Source: Plenodomus lindquistii (lineage: Eukaryota > Ascomycota > Dothideomycetes > Pleosporales > Leptosphaeriaceae). From it: a stretch of 64,000 nt of DNA. A program made the translations under genes and the position numbers. The first letter of the stretch is position 1; every line of letters starts with the position of its first letter. The stretch is from positions 248,001 through 312,000 of the forward strand of contig JANUWI010000015.1 in NCBI GenBank assembly GCA_025504975.1, read 5' to 3'. Of the stretch, positions 55,742 through 64,000 are shown in pieces. The notes under the pieces were generated by a model that was given only the letters and a program-made list of their open reading frames with translations, ran no database searches and was not told the DNA's origin.

Positions 55742-57371
55742 ATGTTTTTGAGGAGAGCACTGGGATTCGTGTCGCTTGTGGGTGTTTGTGCAGCGCAGCA
55801 GGCTTTCTTCGATGCAATTGGGGGCCGGGTGGATCCTCCTGCTGGCTCTAATCTGCGGGAATATGGAGCCTTGAATAATGATCGGTGTTGGAAGCAGTTT
55901 GGTCAGTGAAACTCATGACAGGATGGGTATGTTACGACGCTGACGATATCGCTATAGATGCCGAAGCATGTGAGGATGTCAAGATCCACGAAGCTAGTAG
56001 TACTGCGTTCCTGGGTCCGTCATCTCATCTCTCCGCCGACCTGGATATGCTTCCCAGTTAACTGACCAGGGGCATAGCTTGTGGAAGTCTCGCGCAAAGA
56101 GAAATTTGGTATCCTCCACTTGAAAGGAGGAATACAAGCGCACCGCAGCCTTATGTCGAATACTTTATGAAGTACGACATTGAAGTACGTACGCTTTGCC
56201 GCTCTTCAGCGGAAAACCCAAGAACGGACTCTGACTGATATGTGTATTAGCGCAATGTTTCTATGCGGATGCAGATTGAAGGGTTGCCTGAAGGTGCGGA
56301 TCTTGTCTTACACGGGTTCGATCTTCGTCAGGTGGAGGGCGATCCAAGTGAAGTACGTACGAGACGAAGTGGACTGACGGAGGACTTGCACTAATGTTTC
56401 CATCGTAGATCCAGATCTTTGCCGTCAACCACGCTCGCCAAGGCGAACTCATCACCATCTTCAACCACACCCTAGGCTCCGACACGCTCCGCTTCGTAAA
56501 ATCCTACTCGCACCCGGCAATCAAATCTCCAAACCAAGTCACCGCTGCAGGACCCAGGCGAGTCTCCACGTTACTCCACAACCCATCGTTGCCACAAGCC
56601 TAACACCGTATAGTTCCTTCTTCACAGGAAACGACCACTACTTCTACAACGGCAGTTTCCGCGAATTTGAAGTCGCCAACGGGCCCTTCACTTGGGCCTC
56701 AGACATTGTATATTGCAGCGAGGGAAACGCCACCAACCAAACACTAACATGTACCTCTGTGTCGCCTCCAAACGCGCATCTCTACCTCAATGGCGTCCTG
56801 CTCATCGACGAGGGGAGGAAATTGCTGGCTGCGGATTCTTTCGCGCAGACGGTGACGGTGTACGATGTTGGGTACCCCGGGGGGAATCTTACGAGGAATG
56901 CGACTTATGTGAGTGATAAGTTGAGTTGAGTTGAGGTCGCTGTATTGTGCTTGTGCTGGTGCATTATGCGATATATACGCGCACTGAAAATGTATGGTTG
57001 GACGTGTACTAACAAACGATGCACACAGGCCCTAGGCGCAACCCCAGACAACCTCTCCATCGACTCACCAACCGGCGATATCATCGTTGCAGGTACGCAC
57101 TCGCACGCACATCCTCCCCCATAACTTACCGTAATTTCACACACGTGTGCTAACGCGAATACCACCCCTAGCGATCCCCGAACAGAGCAGCTCGAGCGCT
57201 TCGGCGGTCCGGCTTGTGAAGCAGAGGGGGTATGCGCCTGAAGTGCTGTTTTGGGATGATGGTAATCAGGTTGAGTTTGTGACGGCTGCGGCGGTGGATA
57301 GGAGACAGGAACGGCTGGTGTTGGCTAGTATTGTGGAAGCGTTTTATCTGGTGTGTGAGGTGGATTTGTAG
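55742..57371 (+). CDS. Secreted paraoxonase/arylesterase-like beta-propeller
   Basis: Eight exons: 55742-55901, 55958-56014, 56078-56184, 56251-56352, 56409-56557, 56614-56908, 57029-57092, 57172-57371. All phases agree and give 377 residues. A signal peptide of about 18 residues (MFLRRALGFVSLVGVCAA) comes first. Propeller motifs of the PON/arylesterase family follow: SSFFTGNDHYFYNGSFREFE, TWASDIVYCS, NAHLYLNGVLLIDEG and DNLSIDSPTGDIIVAAIPE. Several N-glycosylation sites (NVS, NHT, NGS, NAT, NQT, NLS) fit secretion. Members are calcium-dependent lactonases or esterases; the actual substrate here is unknown. One intron (56558-56613) appears to use a GC donor (AG/GCGAGT). The family resemblance and complete phase match make the model strong despite the many short exons. 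Confidence 0.85.
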
Positions 57372-58130
57372 GGGGGAGGGGGGTGGGGTGATGGGTTTGG
57401 TGGGGGGAGAAGATTGCGAATATTGTTTGAGGGGAGATTGGGAACTTGGTGCTCCTTCCCAAGTATTGTGAGATCCAGACATTGTGGGGTGTGAGACTGT
57501 GGTAATGATGTCGGGTTGTGAAAGGACAGCATCTATACGTACATACAGAAAGTAGGGGCGATGAGTCGAAAAGGCTTGCATAGATCAGAGAATCATCGTC
57601 AATCTTGTACGCAAACATGACTTACGCTTTTGCTGCGAGGAGCTCAGTCTCCAACCTATGACTCAGCGCAAGACGGACCAGAAATATGCAAAAGAAACAA
57701 AGGACTTTGTAGCATTGAGACGTCGCTAGTACACTCCATGTCTTGCATGCGGAACCAGGGGTTGCGAAGCCTAGTCTTCTCTGATCGGATCACCAGCAAG
57801 GTTGTTAACGGAAGCGGTGGGTACCTGCACCATGCGAAAGGAGCTAGAGGGCAATTAATGGATATCGTTGTGCTACGCTAAAGGTGGGTTGGTCACGGGA
57901 ACGAAATGCTACAGGCCGTCTTTATTGAGCGACTGTCCTAGGGTCACGAAAACGGAAGGCGCGCACACACCCATCACTTGAAAGGATGATATTCGAAACA
58001 AAAGTTCGTTCCTGTAGTGCTGCTACAGTGGTGTATTGCGCCGGTCTGATGCGTATAAATCTCCGATCGACTTTCCTCCCTAAGCCTGATGGCCATCCCC
58101 GGGTCTCGTCAACAACTCCTCCAGGTTTGC
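57372..58130. other. Intergenic between convergent paraoxonase-like and small peptide genes
   Basis: No coding frame supported on either strand; presumably both 3' UTRs. Confidence 0.35.
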
Positions 58131-58369
58131 TTAACCACTGCAGACGCAGCGGTTCTCGTTGCTGTAAACTTGTAAGTACGGGTAGATTACATGAGCAGCG
58201 ACTGTGTGACTTACGTGCCAGGATAAATTTCACAGTATGGAGTACGGGGGGAGGGGGTGTTGCACCAGTTCTGGCATTCACTAGCACGACTGCATGTAGG
58301 TGGGAGATTTTGAGGAGCTGCTACTGCGAGTGCAGCAAGAGAGAGGAAGGCAACGATGGTGAATTGCAT
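58131..58369 (-). CDS. Small secreted cysteine-rich peptide with defensin-like (CS-alpha-beta) spacing
   Basis: Two exons (58369-58215 and 58161-58131) encode 61 residues; the intron is GTAAGT...TTACAG and splits an ACC (Thr) codon in phase. The first 18 residues (MQFTIVAFLSLAALAVAA) are a textbook signal peptide. The mature part of about 43 residues has six cysteines at 26, 32, 36, 46, 57 and 59, i.e. C-x5-C-x3-C-x9-C-x10-C-x-C. The CxxxC plus CxC combination is the signature of CS-alpha-beta peptides, which include fungal and animal defensins. There is no Gly-x-Cys gamma-core and no acidic propeptide. A TATATAA lies about 85 bases upstream. Possible roles are an antimicrobial peptide or a host-directed effector; neither is shown by the sequence. 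Confidence 0.82.
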
Positions 58370-60333
58370 TTTGAGGTGGTAGAGACTGGTGTAGGTGGGA
58401 ATTGAAGGATGTTGTGGTTGATGTGGAACAATGTGCGCTTAGTTGGTACTCCTTATATACATCAACGACGACGATGTAGTAGATGTGCACAGAGCTTCAA
58501 CCATCATCTACGAGGAATTGGTAGGCCTAACTTCGGGAGTTCTTAAAGGACTTAATAACGACGGCCTCTTGGCCCAGTGCATTCTAGAAACGTAATGACA
58601 ATGGCGTGTTTGCATTCTGCGATGGTGATGTTGCGCTTGTTTGTCTCAAACAGGTCGGGCAGATTCGAGTCATGGAGGATGCGCGTTGCCATCTGACGCA
58701 GCCCACATCAGGACCGGCTCGTCGGCGAAACTATTGTATCATGTCTCGACCGGATCTCCCCCCGGATCTTTCGGAATTCCTACAGAACCATAATGTGAGG
58801 CGAAATAGTGCTCGCCCCGTTATGTATTTAGCAAGAGACATCTTCGTAAGCGTGGATCTGAGTATGAAAAGTGACGAAGCCGATTCCTTGAAGAGTGCGA
58901 CAATTCTTATGTCGAGTCGTAAAGCTCGTCAGGGAACTTAGAAATGTGCTCACTAGCGCCTGTGTATCTTGATCTATTGTAGTCAACCAGTCCAATTCAT
59001 CCAGTACGAAAAAGCCATGGAGAGGTCAGAGATTGGGCGTGGGATACGGCGGTTCGATGATCGATTCCAGTGGCCTTGGCAGATGATGTGAAGGAGTCTA
59101 TATCGCTTGAGATGGAGGCATTGACATGATATCTTGATTCTCGACCCCAAAATCTAGGTCCAAAGATTACACACGACAAAACGTCGCAATGATCATTTGT
59201 ACGCCTGCACTGCTTGTGGCAAGATGTTTTGTCTATGTTTTCAGTCACTAGTGCGCCACAAAATTGTGTAGAACAATATTTACTTAGCTATTATCATCGC
59301 GGAGCTTGTATTGAGCGTTGATGACATTAATGGCGCTCTGCAGGGCATGATCATGCCAAGTCTTGTCGCTTCACCTTCCAAACGTACAGCAGTCGTAACA
59401 CGACTCATACCGCACATTAAGGGTCCTAGTAGCACCGATCGGTACCTTGCCAAACGGCCGAGTATAACTATAAGAAGAACATAAAAGGGTCGCTTTCCAC
59501 CCACCACTTCACACTACCTAGGTCTACGCGGCTGACGATCTTTTTGTTTGGAAACACGTAATGATCAGAATAAGCCTAGAGTTTGGGCTAAGAGCCTGCA
59601 TCTTGAATGAAATAATTGTGCTGATGTGTGGTAGGTAGCAAGCATCTCATGTTAAAGGAAGGGCGTGTTCACATTGTTCGAGTTAGATCGGCTGCCTGGC
59701 TACCCGTTTCAACCCGTCCGCTGCTGCCGGTAGCGTTCGGTTGCATCTTCGGCGCTTTAGCCTGAATTGCTATAGTACCAGATGCGAGCATCTATACTTA
59801 CTCATGAGAGACCATGTACAATGTGTGCAAGACCAAGGTACTTGAACCCATAAGTGTAGCGATCAGATAAAGTTCTTGGCGGAAGTCTAATGGAGCAGAG
59901 GAAATACATATTAGGTACGGTCGACGTGGCTGCGTCCTTAATACAAAGGAGCTCGTGATGATCGTGTCCCCAGCCTATATTGAATGCATGAAGTTTAGGC
60001 CTATCCAATAGCAGGGAGACTATAAAAATTCTCAGGTTTAATAAATAAATATCTTTACTACTTGTAGAGAATTCACGCAAAACCTAATCACCCTTGTTAA
60101 ACTGTTTAGTGTAGTGTGTTAGCCGTTAGCCACAGTGCAGTGATGATTGCTGGAAACAAATCATGACTTTGGCTCCAGACGCAGGGGTATGTTCTTGACT
60201 CGCTACGTGTGTGCCCCTATTTTTTGTTTCCAACGCTTCCTCACTCCCCAGAATTGGCGATACGTAGAAGATTTTTGCAACATCAAAACTGTAGGCGATG
60301 AATTTGTCGCTATACTCTTACTAGTAGATATCA
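58370..60333. other. Gene-poor region between peptide gene and NRPS-like relic
   Basis: About 2 kb. Open frames at 58606-58941 (plus) and 59281-59487 (plus) show no motif. The sequence looks like degraded non-coding DNA; transposon remnants are possible, but none was identified. Confidence 0.35.
58453..58459 (-). promoter_or_regulatory. TATA box of small secreted peptide gene
   Basis: TATATAA on the minus strand, about 85 bases before the peptide's start codon. Confidence 0.5.
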
Positions 60334-63300
60334 TTAGAGTAGATATGGAGCCAACCTCCACCTCTTGATGTACTCTACGATCAACTCTTGGCTGATTCCT
60401 CCACTGCTACGCAAGCATGCTGAGATGGCTCGAGATTTACTCGTGTCTAACGCGACGTTGCCGGTAGCTAACGCGAGGAAATCGTTCTCAAAGAAACTCT
60501 TCAGACTATTGGCAAAGCGTATGGTCTTCAGTCTCTGAAGCCAAGCGTCAAAGGGAATGCACTTGTCCTTGAGCTTGAGCTCTTCAACGACGATTGCGCC
60601 AAGGTCAGAAAACGGCTGTCTAATCGGATTCTCCAGATGATAAATTGACTCAACCGCAGGGCCCTCTTGGAAAAGAAGATCCATAAGTACCTTGGATGCG
60701 CGATCTACGGGTATCCAGGAGAACTCCTACAGTATAGCGTTAATTCAAGAACATGTTGTATGGAAGTTGGAACATGGAGATCTCGTTGAAACTCACCCTC
60801 TGTAGGTCGGGAAATCCGGATACTAGCTGTGAAGCCTTGATCAATGCCGGGATATGCTCCTCCGTCTTCCATAATCCATTCTCCCACTCAGGCCCTGAGA
60901 GCTGCCCAATTCGAACAATCATGGGTTGGCATTGGCGCCGATGCGTCTCACCAACGCTTAACAGCATCTGCTCACAAACCCATTTTGCTTCGGCGTAACC
61001 CATCGCTGTTGTGACAAGAGGATCATCAAGCGGCTTTTCAGGAACAACGGGATCTCCAAAGTGTCTTGCGACGGAGATCGAAGATGCCATCATGACACGT
61101 GGTGTGATGTGAGGATGGATCCTATACGCTGAGCGAGCGAGGCAGATCAGCGTTTTGAGCGCATTTAGATGATGGCGGAAACTGTTGAGCTGGCGATTGA
61201 AATCCATCGGCCAAGCCAAGTGCACAATGTGTGTCATTGTCTTACTGAGCCATGAAAGCTGCTCTGCTGCAAGGCCCATGTTTGCCGTCTGTATGTTGAT
61301 GGCCAAAAAGGAGATCTTGTGCCACTCTTGCGAAGACAACCCAACTTCAGCGGCCGCGTTAATCTTCATTTGGCGACTTCTCAAGTCTTCGACATCGGAT
61401 GAATTACTCCTAATCCAGGACACAATGTGACATACGCGGGGGCTCCGTACTAAGCAGCCTAACATGTGTGCGCCCAAATTTCCGGTGGAACCAGTCATAA
61501 CAACGGTGGCAGAGTCTAGATACATGGTTCCGCAATCAAGCGCTCGTATGTACTCTTTTGCGAGTGATTGCATTTGAGATCCACGGTCCAGCTTGTGCAC
61601 TCCGTTGTGTAGCTCGCCACGTATGATGCTACTAACAGCTTCCGTGAGCTTGGAAACTGATGGTTTCTGGTAAACGAAAGCTCCGGTAAGTCTTTTACAA
61701 GGGATGTTCCGGAGTGCTGAGTTTAGCAGTCGTACCAGCTGTGTGGCTTGCAGCGAGTCCATGCCCAATTCAAAAAAGTCGTCGGTTGGATTTAAGTGGC
61801 CATCTGCTGCTACCCTTCCCCTCACAACCATTTTGCAGAGCTGTTGGATTTCGGTCTTTACATTCGCATTCTGCAAAACCGGAGCGGTGCTGAAGGATGC
61901 AAATTCGAGAGCCTCATATGTGGTCCGGATTTCGTCGGCGAAGATATTTTGAACCTCTCTGCGCATAATTGACCCTTTGTCTGAACGCGGAACAAATTTA
62001 TGAGGAGGCTTGACAATAATGGCTGATTGTGAAGACAACCTTGCATGGCGGTCCAGTGACGGATTGAGCTTCGAAATTAGCTGCCACACGTGCTCCACAA
62101 ATGTATCCGGATCCGCTGGAGCAGAGGTTGACGGCTTTACAAAAATTATTAGTTCTAACTGCCCTTGACCAATGCATACTGCGGTCTTGATAGTAGAGTC
62201 TTCGAATAACGCCTGTTCCAAATTTTGCGGTGCCACCTTTCTTCCATTTTGAAGTACGATGAGATCGTCTCTTCGTCCAAGAATCTTTACCTCGACGAAA
62301 GGTGAGTCTTCCCGCTTAACAAGCTCGTCCTGTATCTCGAAAGGCTGGTCCCATCCGAATGGATGACCCACAAGCTTGAATCGCGCTGTTTATCCATCAT
62401 CCCCGTCTACCTGACGAAGTTCGAGGCCAAGATCTGTACGTAGACGAAGATAGCGATAATCATAGTCAGCCCTAGGCTGGAAGATTGGCGCGATAGCGCC
62501 GATCTCAGTTGCACCATAATGATTCAGCACTTTTATATTTTTGGATACCAGTTCTGCCCCGACGTCTGATTTCAGTGGACCACCACCAATCGCAATGAAA
62601 CGCATGGGCTTCAGAAGAGCGATTGCTTGGCCTCGCTCTGCGGATGGGAGGCTGAGTATATCCTCAAGGATGCTGGGTACAGTCATAAGCGACTCCACCT
62701 CGAAATTCGAGAGAAGGTTCGTGATTCACTGTGCAGTGGGGACAGTGGAGCTTGCTGGGAAGATGCAGCCCATGCCCACCGATAAGCTGAGACATGGGGC
62801 TAAGAGTCCAAATCCATGGTAAAGTGGTAATGTGGAAACGTATAGCCAATGAGCTAGTTCGTGTGCAGGAAATTCATGACATGCCGCATACCCAAGAAGA
62901 TAACGGTGAGCGAGGCGAATGGGCTTAGGCAGGCCGGTCGTCCCCGAAGAGTGGAGAATCAAGGCATTACACTCCTTCTCGTCTATTTCGAGATTTTTGC
63001 GACTCTTCAATTCCAGCTTCCGACCTGGCTCGTGGAACCGAGTGAATGGGTCAGCAACCTTGACGCCTACAAGATCAGCAACGTCTCGTGCAATCAAATG
63101 CTCGGTCCTCTTTGACAGTAAGATGGATCGGGCGCCCGTCTCTTTCAGTAAGTGCTGTACGCTTTCTGCGCTCAATCGCGCAGACAAAAGAACTACCTGC
63201 AAACAGATCGTTCGTTAGGAAAACAAAAGGCGCCACAAATTATCGGGTAAGTGTTAAACATACGGGAATATCTGAAGCTAGAAGCGCTGCCAGATAAATA

Positions 63301-63837
63301 AACAGGCCGACGTCGCTCTCCAAGTATAATGCCACTGAATGCTGCTTCCGCCATGCTGCATCGGCGCTTAGCTCAACGTTTTCCGAGTTAATGAGTATTT
63401 CCTCAAGCCATAGACCGCATGAATCAACAGCTTGCTTGAGTTCTCTATGTACATAAGTGCCATATAGTGAGGCAGAAAATGTGGCAGCATGTACATCGCT
63501 GGAGCTCAAATTACTGAACAATGGCCAAAGCTGGAAGAAAGTGGACTCCGGAGGAAGACGCGATGTTATTGAAGCAGGTCACCATTCTTTGTACTTTCCC
63601 CCGTTGATAGCACGTGCAGAAGCGTACGTTTGGCTAAATCGTCTCAGCGAACGAAGGAAAAGTCAAAGACTGGACTACAATTGCGGCTGCGCTTCCAGAC
63701 CGATCGAACAAAGATTGCAGGAAACGATGACATAACTGCTCAGTCGGGAGTTTACTGAAGGGGCCCTGAGATCCCGCTGAGGATCGAAGATTAGCCAATG
63801 GTGTCAGCGAGTATGGTTTGCAGTACGTTCCTTCCAT
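60334..63837 (-). pseudogene. NRPS-like adenylation-thiolation-reductase gene with three nonsense codons
   Basis: Four exons (63837-63628, 63530-63264, 63196-60797, 60726-60334), each a multiple of three, build a 1,090-codon frame including the stop, the normal size for fungal NRPS-like carboxylic acid reductases. The adenylation core has LHSSGTTGLPKPI near residue 240, NHYGATEIGAIAP and DLIVLQNGRKVAPQN. The carrier site is DDFFELGMDSLQATQ near 636. The reductase has VVMTGSTGNLGAH near 730 and the catalytic-type GYAEAKW near 893. Intact relatives activate an acid, load it on phosphopantetheine and release an aldehyde or alcohol. Three stops interrupt the frame: TAG 63634-63636, TGA 62726-62728 and TAA 62390-62392. 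No frameshift was found, so loss appears recent. Confidence 0.85.
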
Positions 63838-64000
63838 GACTGGGGAGATGCCTCGTACCAGAATGCTGACAGACCACAACTTCAAAGGTGGAAAATGGTT
63901 GCAGAACAAACCGGTACTAGAAGCGCCGATCTTCAGTACATCTCGAGATTGAGTACGGGAAGTTAATGAGGACTAATCTCTTGAGTGTAGAGTGTTCAAA
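63838..64000. other. Upstream flank of NRPS-like relic
   Basis: Window edge; no further feature recognised. Confidence 0.3.

Overview
The window looks like chromosomal DNA of a filamentous ascomycete (Pezizomycotina, probably Dothideomycetes; the class is an inference). Genes carry short GT-AG introns of about 45-110 nt and lie on both strands without operons. Families typical of moulds are present: HET, RTA1, Zn2Cys6 regulators, LicD, DUF3405, DUF7708, LysM/WSC and an NRPS-like reductase. Exon models were built by hand from splice signals and reading-phase agreement. No RNA evidence or database search was available.

Layout. 0.5-7.5 kb: MsrA methionine sulfoxide reductase, a GFA/CENP-V zinc protein, a three-exon amidase, a four-helix MARVEL-like membrane protein and the orphan C-terminal domain of an alpha-galactosidase. 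7.8-14.7 kb: a decayed stretch with a DUF7708 protein relic and an AAA ATPase relic facing each other, an intact cytochrome P450 and two unidentified coding remnants. 15-24.4 kb: LicD-like secreted protein, RTA1-like membrane protein, a 133-bp MITE-like inverted repeat, cytosolic Phe-tRNA synthetase alpha subunit and a DUF3405 Golgi-type protein. 24.4-27.9 kb: no supportable gene. 27.9-38.1 kb: a Tim17-like membrane protein, a small ubiquitin-like protein, two tandem HET paralogues, a LysM-WSC pseudogene and an MFS transporter. 38.1-42.5 kb: nearly gene-free. 42.5-57.4 kb: two large Zn2Cys6 factors, a mitochondrial RNase II-type exoribonuclease head to head with the small subunit of molybdopterin synthase, and a secreted paraoxonase-like enzyme. 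57.4-64 kb: a 61-residue secreted peptide with a defensin-like cysteine pattern, then an NRPS-like adenylation-thiolation-reductase gene broken by three nonsense codons.

How it fits together. Conserved housekeeping genes (FRS2, RNase II type, MOCS2A, MsrA) are interspersed with accessory genes for self/non-self recognition (HET pair), secondary metabolism (P450, NRPS-like, MFS) and the cell surface (LysM-WSC, LicD). Three accessory genes (DUF7708, AAA, NRPS-like) contain eight in-frame stops and no clear frameshift. All eight stops can arise by C-to-T change in the coding strand, which suggests repeat-induced point mutation or similar decay.

The most interesting item is the tiny two-exon cysteine-rich secreted peptide at 58.13-58.37 kb. 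It is too short and too interrupted for ordinary ORF listing, but it has a signal peptide, phase-matched exons, a TATA box and a C-x5-C-x3-C-x9-C-x10-C-x-C array.
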